From Variovorax sp. V93 (GTDB taxonomy: Bacteria > Pseudomonadota > Gammaproteobacteria > Burkholderiales > Burkholderiaceae_C), in NCBI RefSeq assembly GCF_041154485.1, contig NZ_AP028669.1, forward strand, positions 496,001-560,000: 64,000 nt of DNA, given 5' to 3'. The position numbers and the translations under genes were made by a program. How positions within the stretch are numbered: the stretch's first letter is position 1; each line of letters begins with the position of its first letter. The notes beneath the pieces were generated by a model that was given only the letters and a program-made list of their open reading frames with translations, had not been told where the DNA came from and searched no databases. This document shows, piece by piece, positions 45,417-53,674 of this stretch.

Positions 45417-46369
45417 AAAACATCCTCTTCGTCGCCGATCCGCTCGATCATTTCAAGATCTACAAGGACACCACCTTCTCGATGATGCGCGAGGCCCAGC
45501 GCCGCGGGCACCGCATCGCGGCCTGTCTGCCGGAAGACCTGCAGTGGGTGTCCGGCGGGCTGGTCACGGCCAACGTGCAGCAGATCACGCTCACCGGGGA
45601 CAGCAAGGCCTGGTACCGCGAGGACATCCGCGAGTCGAAGGCGCTGAAGGACTTCGACGCGGTGCTCATGCGCAAGGACCCGCCCTTCGACGCCGAGTAC
45701 ATCTACGCCACCCACCTGCTCGAGCAGGCCGAGCGCGAAGGCGCACGCGTGGTCAACAAGCCGCGCGCGCTGCGCGACCACCCCGAGAAGCTCGCGATCA
45801 TGGAGTTTCCGCAGTTCACCACGCCCACGCTGGTCACGCGCAGCGCGCAGGCCGTGCGCGACTTCCATGCCGAGCACGGCGACATCATCCTCAAGCCGCT
45901 CGACGGCATGGGCGGCATGGGCATCTTCCGCGTCAGGCAGGACGCGCTGAACCTCGGTTCCATCGTCGAGACGCTCAACAAGAACGGTGCCGAGACCATC
46001 ATGGTGCAGCGCTTCGTGCCCGACATCGTGCAGGGCGACAAGCGCATCCTGATCATCGCGGGGGAGCCGGCGCCCTTCGTGCTGGCGCGCATTCCGCAGG
46101 GCTCCGAAGTGCGCGGCAACCTGGCGGCCGGCGGCAAGGGCGTGGCGCAGCCGCTCACGCCGCGCAACCGCGAGATCGCCGAAACCGTGGGCCGCGCCCT
46201 CGCGCCGCGCGGGCTGCTCCTGATCGGGCTCGACGTGATCGGCGATTCGGTCACCGAAATCAACGTGACCAGCCCGACCTGCTTTCAGGAGATCACCGAG
46301 CAGACCGGCTTCGATGTGCCGAAGATGTTCATCGATGCGCTTGAAGCGCATCTGGCCGCACTGCGCTGA
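45413..46369 (+). CDS. gshB: Glutathione synthetase
   Basis: ATP-grasp ligase adding glycine to gamma-glutamylcysteine, 318 aa (E. coli 316). Recognisable are MKNILFVADPLDHFKIYKDT at the start, MRKDPPFDAEYIYATHLLE, the ATP-grasp loop LKPLDGMGGMGIFRV, and the C-terminal GLDVIGDSVTEINVTSPTCF. The ATG overlaps the stop of the BenE gene by 4 bases, so it may be translated from the transporter transcript; a separate promoter inside that gene cannot be excluded. Its 3' end overlaps the convergent PepSY gene by 41 bases. Confidence 0.96.
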   Translation: MKNILFVADPLDHFKIYKDTTFSMMREAQRRGHRIAACLPEDLQWVSGGLVTANVQQITLTGDSKAWYREDIRESKALKDFDAVLMRKDPPFDAEYIYATHLLEQAEREGARVVNKPRALRDHPEKLAIMEFPQFTTPTLVTRSAQAVRDFHAEHGDIILKPLDGMGGMGIFRVRQDALNLGSIVETLNKNGAETIMVQRFVPDIVQGDKRILIIAGEPAPFVLARIPQGSEVRGNLAAGGKGVAQPLTPRNREIAETVGRALAPRGLLLIGLDVIGDSVTEINVTSPTCFQEITEQTGFDVPKMFIDALEAHLAALR

Positions 46370-47627
46370 GCTCCTTCGGTGCCAGCTCGCGCTGGCGGCG
46401 CACCTGCACCAGCCGCGCGCGCCGCTTGCGCCACCAGATCACGATGCCCGTGATCGAAAGGCCCGCCACCGCGAGCCCCATGAGCGACATCAGGATGCGC
46501 CCCGGCAGCCCCAGGATGCGGCCGCCATGCAGCGGCAGCTGCAGCTGCGCGAACACGTCGGCCGCGGTGCCGTGCCAGGGCCGGTTGCTGCTGATGACGC
46601 GGCCGTCGCGGCCGTCCAGGTAGAGGTTCGACAGGCCCATGCCGTCGCTGCTGTCGTGCGTGGCATGGTCGAAGAACGACACGTTGTAGAAGCCGCCGCG
46701 CTGGTTGTAGAACACTCCGCCGAGCGGCGTGGTCCAGCCGCGCCGCCGCGCCTCGGCCTCGGCGTCGGCAACGATCTGGCGAAAGCCGATCGTGGGCTCG
46801 ATGCGCGTGCCCAGCGGTGCGAGCGGCACCAGCGCCGAGGGGCCCGGCGTGGTCTTCGAGACCAGCGACAGCATCGGATGGAAGATCTCCTTGTAGAGAT
46901 TCAGCGAGAACGAGGTGAAGGCGATGACGATGATCAGCGCCCACATCCACAGCCCGCCCGCGCGGTGCAGGTCGAAGTTGAGCCGGTAGCCGCCGGCCGC
47001 CCAGCGCACGGCCCAGGCCGGCTTCCAGCGTTTCCACCATTCGCGCGGGCCGCGGTGCTCGGGGTGCGCGGCACGGCGCTGGCGGCGTGGTGTCGTGAGA
47101 TACAGCGCAACGCAGCTGTCGAGCAGCCACACCAGCGCCACGCCGCCCATGATCCAGTAGCCCAGCCGGTCGGTGCCCCAGACGGCCGGCACGTGCAGCA
47201 TGTAGTGCAGCTTGCGCAGGAAGGGCATCAGCGTCTCGGGCTTGAGCGAGATGGCGCTCGCGTCGCGGCGGCCGCGCACCTCGGCCGTCACCGGATCGAC
47301 GAACACCTGGTTGTAGCCGAGCCGGAAGGGCTTGCCGGTGGCGGGGTCGGTGCGCGGCTGCACGAAGTAGCGGGCGGTGTGGCCCTCTTCGAAACCCAGC
47401 GGCAGGTACGCGACCCGCGCGCGCGGGTCGTGGGCCTCGACCGCGGCCACCAGGTCGAAGGGATCGCGGAACGGCCCGCGCGAGGCGGTGTCGTAGAGCT
47501 TGCGGTTGAGCCAGCCGTCGATCTCGTGGTCCCACGAGATGACGGCGCCCGTCAGCCCCGAGACGACGAGGAACAGGGCCACCGCCAGTCCCGCCCAGCG
47601 GTGCACGGCGGTCGCGAAGGCGCGCAT
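46329..47627 (-). CDS. PepSY-associated transmembrane protein (siderophore/iron reductase-like)
   Basis: A 432-residue inner-membrane protein with four hydrophobic helices: near the N-terminus (WAGLAVALFLVVSGLTGAVI), around 165-185 (WIMGGVALVWLLDSCVALYL), around 220, and near the C-terminus (SLMGLAVAGLSITGIVIWW). Histidines in HRW, KLHYMLH and DLHRAGGLWMW are placed like haem or metal ligands in PepSY_TM proteins, which often accompany TonB receptors and reduce ferric-siderophores. Its ATG overlaps the stop of the TonB receptor (TGATG), so it is the second gene of that operon. Confidence 0.87.
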   Translation of the reverse strand: MRAFATAVHRWAGLAVALFLVVSGLTGAVISWDHEIDGWLNRKLYDTASRGPFRDPFDLVAAVEAHDPRARVAYLPLGFEEGHTARYFVQPRTDPATGKPFRLGYNQVFVDPVTAEVRGRRDASAISLKPETLMPFLRKLHYMLHVPAVWGTDRLGYWIMGGVALVWLLDSCVALYLTTPRRQRRAAHPEHRGPREWWKRWKPAWAVRWAAGGYRLNFDLHRAGGLWMWALIIVIAFTSFSLNLYKEIFHPMLSLVSKTTPGPSALVPLAPLGTRIEPTIGFRQIVADAEAEARRRGWTTPLGGVFYNQRGGFYNVSFFDHATHDSSDGMGLSNLYLDGRDGRVISSNRPWHGTAADVFAQLQLPLHGGRILGLPGRILMSLMGLAVAGLSITGIVIWWRKRRARLVQVRRQRELAPKELSAVRPDALQAHR

Positions 47628-49894
47628 CAGAATTCGAGCGTGGCCGACAGGTTGAACGTGCGCGGGGCGCCGAGCACCAGGTAGCCGGAGCCGGGATAGC
47701 CGCCGACCGAGGACCAGTAGTTGCGGTCGGCCAGGTTCTCGATGCGCGCGCGCAGGGTGAGCAGCTTGCCGCTCACTTCGGTCACGTAGCGTGCGCCGAT
47801 GTCCATGCGGGTCCAGCCCGGCACGCGCAGCGTGTTGGCGGCATTGGCGTAGCTCGATCCGCTCGCCACCACGCGGCCGTCGAGCGAGAGGCCGGGCACG
47901 CCCGGCACGTCCCACTCGACGCCGATGCTGCCCTGCGCCTTGGGCACGCCGATCACGCGCTTGCCGTCCGTGACGCTGCTGCCCGTGTCCTTCTGCCTGG
48001 CGTCCAGCCAGGTCACGCCGCCCAGCAGCCGCAGGCCCTTGCTGACCTGGCCGAAGACGCTGAGCTCGGCGCCCTGGTGGCGGTCCTTGCCGTTCGCGGA
48101 GAAGTAGTTGCCCTGCACGAAGGCGCGCGGCTTCTCGGTGGAGAAGAAGGCGAGCGTGCCGCCGACCTGGCCGGCGTCGTACTTGATGCCGACCTCCTTC
48201 TGCTTGGAGACGTAGGGGCGCAGCTGCTGGCCGGCATTGAGCACCGGCTGGCCGCCGGACTGCGCGGGCGCGGTTTCGCCCTGCGCCAGCCCTTCGATGT
48301 AGTTCGCATAGACCGACAGCCGGTCGTTGGCCTTGAACACGAGGCCCGCCAGCGGGCTGGTGCGGCTCTGGTCGTACGAGGTGACGGTGCCGCCGGCGGC
48401 GGTCTGGAGGCCGCTGCTCACGATGCGGTAGCTGATGTCGCTGGTCTCGATCGTCTGATGGCGCGCGCCGAGCGTCAGGCGCAGGCGGTCGTCCATGAAG
48501 GACAGCGTGTCGCCGATGGCCAGGCTCTTGAGCGTGGTGGTGCCGTTGAGCGCGGGGTTGGCGAGGTCGTTGCCCAGGTAGGTCAGCGCCGGCGGGAAAT
48601 AGCTGCGCGGATAGTAGATGCCGGTGTTGAGCGTGCCGCCGGCGCCCAGGCCCATGCCGTAGGCGTTCTTCTTCTCGAGATCGAAATAGGAATAGCCCAG
48701 CACCCATTCGTGGCCCACGCTGCCGGTGCGCAGCTTGCCGCGCACGCCGATCTCCGCCGTCTTGACCTTGTCCTCGCGCGTGTTGTCGAAGCGGGTCATC
48801 GTGGCCGCTCCCGTGAGGCCGTTGGAGACCGTCGGGCCCGCGAGGGAATTGTTCTCGTAGCTGCTGCGCGCGCCGGCGGCGGCCCAGGCCGTGATGTCCG
48901 GCGTGATGTCGTACTCGCCGCGCACCGAGCCGAAGGTGTCGCGCTCGTAGGAATAGGTCCAGGGCTGCGCGAAGTTCGTGCTGTTGTCGGGCGCCCTGGG
49001 CACCACCGTGACGCCGCTGCCGAGCGTCACGTTGGGACGCGTGTTGCGCAGGCGGTGCTCCTGGTGGCCGATGTCGGCCGAGATGCGCGCGTCGCGGCTG
49101 CGCCAGTCCAGGCCCACCGAGAGCACGTCGAGCTTGACGCCCTCGCCGTCCACGCCGGTGCCGCCGTCGCGGTGCGCGGCGTTCAGGCGCACGCCCACGC
49201 TCTGGTCGGGGCCGAAGCGGCGCGCGATGTCGGTCGCGGCATAGGCCTGCGAGCCGCTGGCTGTGCCCAGCGTGATCTGCGTGAGCGCATCGTTCGGCGC
49301 GCGCTTGGGCAGCAGGTTGATGTTGCCGCCGATGCCGCCGCCCGAGGGCGTGGCGCCGTTCAGGAATGCGCTCGCACCGCGGAACACCTCCACGCGCTCG
49401 AACAGTTCGGACGAGATGTACTGCCGCGGCAGCAGGCCGTAGAGCCCGTTGTAGGCGATGTCGTCCGAATTGACGATGAAGCCGCGGATGAAATACGACT
49501 CCTGGAAGTTGCCGAAGCCGCGCGCCACGCGCACCGTCGGGTCGTTCTGCAGCACGTCGGCCACGCTCCTGGCCTGCTGGTTCTGGATCAGCTCGTGGGT
49601 GTAGCTGGTGCTGGAGAACGGCGTGCTCATCATGTCCTGGTTGCCCAGGATGCCGACGCGGCCGCCGCGCGCCACCTGGCCGCCCGCGTAGGGCTTGGTC
49701 AGGCCTTCGGCCGAGGCGTCGGCGCTGGCTTCGACGGTGACGGTGGCCAGGGTGCCGGTTGTCGACGGCGAGGCGGCAGGCGCTGCGGGCGCCGGCTGTG
49801 CCGGGGTGGTCTGGGCGAGGGCTGCCACGGCGTGAAGCGCGAGCAGCGAGGCGGCCACGGTCGGGCGAAGCCGGAGAAACGGAGCAGCGGACAT
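47627..49894 (-). CDS. TonB-dependent siderophore receptor
   Basis: Outer-membrane receptor of 755 aa. A signal peptide (RPTVAASLLALHAVAALAQ) is followed by a Pro/Ala linker, a plug domain (ARSVADVLQNDPTVRV, IRGFIVNSDDIAYNGLYGL, VEVFRGASAFLNGATPSGGG) and a 22-strand barrel ending in ...RTFNLSATLEF, with the C-terminal aromatic needed for insertion. The start MSAAPFLRLR was chosen over an upstream alternative inside the Fur-box region. A Fur-box-like sequence lies at 49920-49934. Together with the PepSY gene it should import a ferric siderophore. Confidence 0.93.
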   Translation of the reverse strand: MSAAPFLRLRPTVAASLLALHAVAALAQTTPAQPAPAAPAASPSTTGTLATVTVEASADASAEGLTKPYAGGQVARGGRVGILGNQDMMSTPFSSTSYTHELIQNQQARSVADVLQNDPTVRVARGFGNFQESYFIRGFIVNSDDIAYNGLYGLLPRQYISSELFERVEVFRGASAFLNGATPSGGGIGGNINLLPKRAPNDALTQITLGTASGSQAYAATDIARRFGPDQSVGVRLNAAHRDGGTGVDGEGVKLDVLSVGLDWRSRDARISADIGHQEHRLRNTRPNVTLGSGVTVVPRAPDNSTNFAQPWTYSYERDTFGSVRGEYDITPDITAWAAAGARSSYENNSLAGPTVSNGLTGAATMTRFDNTREDKVKTAEIGVRGKLRTGSVGHEWVLGYSYFDLEKKNAYGMGLGAGGTLNTGIYYPRSYFPPALTYLGNDLANPALNGTTTLKSLAIGDTLSFMDDRLRLTLGARHQTIETSDISYRIVSSGLQTAAGGTVTSYDQSRTSPLAGLVFKANDRLSVYANYIEGLAQGETAPAQSGGQPVLNAGQQLRPYVSKQKEVGIKYDAGQVGGTLAFFSTEKPRAFVQGNYFSANGKDRHQGAELSVFGQVSKGLRLLGGVTWLDARQKDTGSSVTDGKRVIGVPKAQGSIGVEWDVPGVPGLSLDGRVVASGSSYANAANTLRVPGWTRMDIGARYVTEVSGKLLTLRARIENLADRNYWSSVGGYPGSGYLVLGAPRTFNLSATLEF

Positions 49895-49919
49895 GGAACG
49901 GTTCAATCTGTAATACAAA

Positions 49920-49934
49920 TGAGAACCGTTATTA
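49920..49934 (-). promoter_or_regulatory. Candidate Fur box ahead of the TonB receptor
   Basis: TGAGAAC-C-GTTATTA matches the 7-1-7 Fur inverted repeat TGATAAT-N-ATTATCA at 10 of 14 positions and lies 26 bases upstream of the receptor ATG, in an AT-rich stretch unlike the surrounding GC-rich DNA. A fur gene is in the same window. Confidence 0.65.
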
Positions 49935-50028
49935 TTCGATAACAAAACCCATGATTTCGAAACTTTCCCGCAATGTTGCGGAAAAGTGTCAGAGAAAAGT
50001 TGTCAATCGGGCGACTGAGCGGGGCGCT

Positions 50029-50796
50029 TCAGAACGCCGCCAGCTGGCCGTCCACGAACACGTGCAGCTCGCCCGGCGCAAAGGCCGTCCAGCTTTCGTT
50101 GGTGGTGAGCGGCGCGGTCACGACCACCGCCACGCGGTCGTTCGGCGTGGTGTGCTTTGCGAAGTCGATCTCCAGGTCTTCGTCCGACAGCTGCGCCGTG
50201 ACGAAGGGATGGCGCCGCTCCACGTACCAGAGATGCGTGGAGGCATGGGCCCAGAGCGCCTGGCCGTTCGACAGCATGAAGTTGAAGGTGCCGTGGCCCG
50301 CAAGCTGCGGCGCCAGTTCGCGCAGCGTGAGCGTGAGTTCCTCGATGCTCGGCACACCCGCATGCGACTTGGCCAGCTCCTGCATGATCCAGCAGAAGGC
50401 GTGCTCGCTGTCGGTGTTGCCCACCGGGTGGAAGTTGCCGTGCAGCCGCGGACGAAAGTCTTTCAGGTCGCCGTTGTGGGCGAACACCCAGTAGCGGCCC
50501 CACAGCTCGCGCACGAAGGGGTGGCAGTTCTGCAGATTGACGGCGCCCTGCGTGGCCTTGCGGATGTGCGCAATGACGTTGCGGCTCTGGATCGGGTAGC
50601 GCCGGATCAGCTCGGCCACCGGCGACTCGCTCGCGGGCATGTGGTCGACGAAGTGGCGCAGCCCGCGGTCCTCGAAGAAGGCGATGCCCCAGCCGTCGGC
50701 GTGGTGGTCGGTGCGGCCGCCGCGCTGCGCGAAGCCCGTAAAGCTGAAGGTCACGTCCGTGGGCGTGTTGCAGTTCATTCCAAGCAGTTGGCACAT
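50029..50796 (-). CDS. Class II glutamine amidotransferase (YafJ-like)
   Basis: A 255-residue Ntn-hydrolase fold protein with the nucleophile Cys2 right after the initiator Met (MCQLLGMNCNTPTDV). Family marks include RGGRTDHHADGWGIAFFED, SRNVIAHIRKATQGAVNLQN, WVFAHNGDLKDF and VGNTDSEHAFCWIM. No synthase domain is fused, as in E. coli YafJ, so the ammonia acceptor is unknown. It starts 50 bases upstream of the end of the next minus-strand gene and is separated from the receptor operon. Confidence 0.92.
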   Translation of the reverse strand: MCQLLGMNCNTPTDVTFSFTGFAQRGGRTDHHADGWGIAFFEDRGLRHFVDHMPASESPVAELIRRYPIQSRNVIAHIRKATQGAVNLQNCHPFVRELWGRYWVFAHNGDLKDFRPRLHGNFHPVGNTDSEHAFCWIMQELAKSHAGVPSIEELTLTLRELAPQLAGHGTFNFMLSNGQALWAHASTHLWYVERRHPFVTAQLSDEDLEIDFAKHTTPNDRVAVVVTAPLTTNESWTAFAPGELHVFVDGQLAAF

Positions 50797-50846
50797 GGCG
50801 CTATTAGAGCGCGAGCGCCGCCCGCCCGGCGAACCCGTGCGCCCGT

Positions 50847-51986
50847 TCAGCGCACGAAGCGGCCTTCGGGCGTGACGCGCACCATCTCGATGAAGCGCGA
50901 GCCGGCATTGGCGCCGGTCGAGAAGTCGATATCCATGCCGGCCAGCCGCAGCCTGAGGGCGCGCAGCGTTGCATGCAGGCGGGCGCGCGTCAGGTCGCGG
51001 CCGGTGCGCTTGAGCGCCTCGATCATCACCAGCGCGTTCAGGTAGCCCTCGAAGCTGCCGTAGCCCACCGGCACCTGCGCGCGCTCGGCCAGGCGGCGGT
51101 AGTCGCGCGTGACGGATTCCACCTCGCCCCAGGGATAGGGCGTGACCTGCGAGATGGCCAGGCCGCTGGCCTGCAGCTGCACCACCTTGGCCGTGACCTC
51201 GCCCGGCACGATCGACATGCCATAGAACATCGGCTTGCTGCCGGCCCCGTAGGTCGCCTTGATCACCTCGCCGGCCACGGTGCCGGCCAGGTACATCAGC
51301 ACCGCCTGGGACTGGCTGTCGGCCAGAATCTTGCCAGCGGCGGCGGAGGTCGAGCCATCGCCCTTCACCGACACCACCAGCGCGGGCACCTGCTTGTGCG
51401 TGGCCATGGCCGCCTCGATCAGCTTCACCGCCTCGACGCCGCCGGGATTGTCCAGGTGGGCGATCGCGATCTTGTTCACGCCGATGGTCGACAGGTGCTC
51501 GACCAGCGCCTGCGCCTCGCGCGCATTGCTGGCGCGCACGAAGTAGGCCGAACCCGCCACGCGCTCGCGTGCGCTGTCGCCCACGCCGTAGCCGCCGACG
51601 CTGGGCGCGCCGCTTTGCTGCAGCAGCTTGGCCGCGGCGGCCGTGGTGCCCGAGCCCACGCAGCCGAAGAAGGCGAACACGCGGTGGTCGTTCAGCAGCT
51701 TGCCGTAATTCTCGACCGCCTTCTCGGGCTTGAGCTCGTCGTCCAGCGCCACCAGCTTGATCTTGCGTCCGCCTACGCCGCCCTGTTCGTTGACGGCGTC
51801 GAAGGCCAGCGCGGCGCCGTTGTGCACGACCTTGATCTGCGAGCCGAGCGGACCGCTCAGCACGGCCGAGCTGCCGAGCACGATTTCGGTGTCGGTCACC
51901 CCGGCCTCGGCCGCCTGCGCGGACGAGAGATGGGCCAGGCCCGCTGCGAAAACGGCCGTTCCGGCGACAAAACTTCTGCGTTGCAT
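50847..51986 (-). CDS. ABC transporter substrate-binding protein (LivK/branched-chain amino acid type)
   Basis: A 379-residue periplasmic receptor of the Leu/Ile/Val-binding family. The signal peptide MQRRSFVAGTAVFAAGLAHL ends around SSAQAAEAG; the mature part has TDTEIVLGSSAVLSGPLGSQ, KIKLVALDDELKPEKAVENY and FFGCVGSGTTAAAAKLLQQS. The start at 51986 has a GGGATGGG ribosome site at about 8 bases; ATG at 51995 is an alternative. No permease or ATPase genes follow, so it is an orphan receptor, common in Comamonadaceae. Confidence 0.88.
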   Translation of the reverse strand: MQRRSFVAGTAVFAAGLAHLSSAQAAEAGVTDTEIVLGSSAVLSGPLGSQIKVVHNGAALAFDAVNEQGGVGGRKIKLVALDDELKPEKAVENYGKLLNDHRVFAFFGCVGSGTTAAAAKLLQQSGAPSVGGYGVGDSARERVAGSAYFVRASNAREAQALVEHLSTIGVNKIAIAHLDNPGGVEAVKLIEAAMATHKQVPALVVSVKGDGSTSAAAGKILADSQSQAVLMYLAGTVAGEVIKATYGAGSKPMFYGMSIVPGEVTAKVVQLQASGLAISQVTPYPWGEVESVTRDYRRLAERAQVPVGYGSFEGYLNALVMIEALKRTGRDLTRARLHATLRALRLRLAGMDIDFSTGANAGSRFIEMVRVTPEGRFVR

Positions 51987-52002
51987 GAAACCCATCCCAT
52001 CA

Positions 52003-52023
52003 TTAGCTAACAAATGCTAACAA
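52003..52023. promoter_or_regulatory. TTAGCTAA / tandem GCTAACAA operator candidate
   Basis: TTAGCTAA (52003-52010) is a perfect palindrome, and GCTAACAA occurs twice (52006-52013 and 52016-52023), 10 bases apart, one helical turn. The cluster is AT-rich and sits 17 bases upstream of the LivK-type gene, so it may be a regulator binding site or promoter. Confidence 0.45.
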
Positions 52024-52058
52024 TTAGAAACGATGGGTGCTTAAGTATTACTAAGTGC

Positions 52059-53543
52059 TTACCCTTGCGGGGCGGGCTGCCGAAGCTGCCAGGCCGCGCA
52101 GATGGCCAGCGCGCACAGCGCGGCCAGCATCAGGAAGACCTCGTCGAAGGCCGCCAGCCGCGCGGGGCTGCTGGCGGCATTGGCCAGCGAATCGCCATGC
52201 GCCGCCAGGCGCCACTCGAGCACGATGGCGCACAGGCTCACGCCGGCCGCGCCTCCCAGCATGCGCAGGAAGTTGATCGCGCTGGCGCCCTGCGGAATCA
52301 GCGGCTTGGCCAGCGGCCGCATCGAACCGAGGTTGAGCGAGGGCAGGATGAAACCCAGCCCGATGCGCCCGATGACGGCAAACGCCACCAGCAGCCAGAG
52401 CGCGCTGTCGAGCCGCAGCACCACCATCAGCGCGAACGAAGCCGCCAAGAGCGCCAGCCCGATGCTCACCAGCATCCAGGTCGGCTGCCGGTCCGCCAGC
52501 CGGCCCACGCCGGCAATGGTCAGGGCCAGCACGATGCCCGCCGGCAGCAGGATGGTGCCCACGTGCGATGCAGACAACTGCAGCCCGACCTGCATGTACA
52601 CCGGCAGCAGGTAGGTGGAGCCGAACAGCGCCGTGCCGTAGATGAAAGCGACCACGCTGCCCATGGCGAACTGGCGGTACTGGAACAGCGCCAGGTTCAT
52701 CAGCGGTTCGCCGCCGCCGGCCGCGCAGCGGCGCTGCCACCAGACGAAGGCGCCAAAGGCCAGCACCGCGGCCGCCAGCAGCAGGCCGGCCTGCACCGGC
52801 GAATCGCCGCGCAGCTCGACCAGGCCGTTCAGCAGGCAGAGCGTGCCCACCGTGCCCAGCGCGAGGCCGCGCCAGTCGAGCCCGCTGCCGCGCGCGGCCG
52901 CCACGCCGCCGGGCGCCGTGGTGGGCACGAACCTGTAGGCCAGCCAGAGCGAGGCCAGGCAGAACGGCACCACCATGAAGAAGATCGAGCGCCAGCCGAA
53001 CAGGTCGACCAGCACGCCGCCGATGCTCGGGCCGATGGCCGGCGCCAGCACCACGCCCATGCCGAAGATGCCGCTCGCCCGCCCCTGCTCGTGCGGCTCG
53101 AAGGCCCGCAGGATGATGATGGCCGGTATGGGCTGCACCACGCCTGCCGCCAGCCCTTCGGCCACGCGCGCCAGCAGCACCAGCGAGAAGTTGTTGGCCA
53201 GCCCGCCCGCAATGCCGCCCGCGAGCAGAAGCACCATGGTGCCCACGTAGGTGCGGCGGTAGCCGTAGCGCGACAGGAGCCAGGGCGTGGTCAGCATCGA
53301 GACCGTCATGGCCACCATGAAGCCCGAGCTCACCCACTGCGCGCGCTCCTGGCCCAGCGAGAAATGATGGCTCATGCCCGGGATCGCGACGTTGACGATG
53401 GTCGAGGACATGATCGACGCCATCACCCCCACCATCACCGAGAGCAGCAGGTACCAGCGATAGCGCGGGCCGTAGCGTTCGCGCAGGGTGCCGATGGAAG
53501 GCGGGGCCGGCGAGGCGGCTTCTGGCTTGGGAGTGGTGGTCAT
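52059..53543 (-). CDS. MFS multidrug exporter, DHA2 family (EmrB/QacA-like)
   Basis: A 494-residue protein with about 14 membrane helices. The DHA2 features include RYRWYLLLSVMVGVMASIMS and VNVAIPGMSHHFSLG in the first part, motif A-like LLSRYGYRRTYVG after helix 2, and motif C-like GVVLAPAIGPSIGGVLVDLF. Expected role is proton-driven efflux of drugs or other hydrophobic compounds. No membrane-fusion (EmrA) gene is adjacent. It diverges from the metallopeptidase gene across a 131-base region. Confidence 0.92.
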   Translation of the reverse strand: MTTTPKPEAASPAPPSIGTLRERYGPRYRWYLLLSVMVGVMASIMSSTIVNVAIPGMSHHFSLGQERAQWVSSGFMVAMTVSMLTTPWLLSRYGYRRTYVGTMVLLLAGGIAGGLANNFSLVLLARVAEGLAAGVVQPIPAIIILRAFEPHEQGRASGIFGMGVVLAPAIGPSIGGVLVDLFGWRSIFFMVVPFCLASLWLAYRFVPTTAPGGVAAARGSGLDWRGLALGTVGTLCLLNGLVELRGDSPVQAGLLLAAAVLAFGAFVWWQRRCAAGGGEPLMNLALFQYRQFAMGSVVAFIYGTALFGSTYLLPVYMQVGLQLSASHVGTILLPAGIVLALTIAGVGRLADRQPTWMLVSIGLALLAASFALMVVLRLDSALWLLVAFAVIGRIGLGFILPSLNLGSMRPLAKPLIPQGASAINFLRMLGGAAGVSLCAIVLEWRLAAHGDSLANAASSPARLAAFDEVFLMLAALCALAICAAWQLRQPAPQG

Positions 53544-53674
53544 GGGCGGTGGTCCCGGCTTTTCTTGTTGCGGGTCCGTCGTCCTACAAGCATATCGGGC
53601 TTTGCGTGGTGAGGCCGGCGCCCGCGCGTCTCACAATGCACCGCTGTCCCGCGCTGCCTTTCCAGAACAATGAA

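Noticed and set aside
51987..52013. TTG at 52013 as the start of the LivK-type receptor
   Set aside because: It would place non-conserved residues before the signal peptide and overlap the operator-like repeats; ATG 51986 has a better ribosome site.
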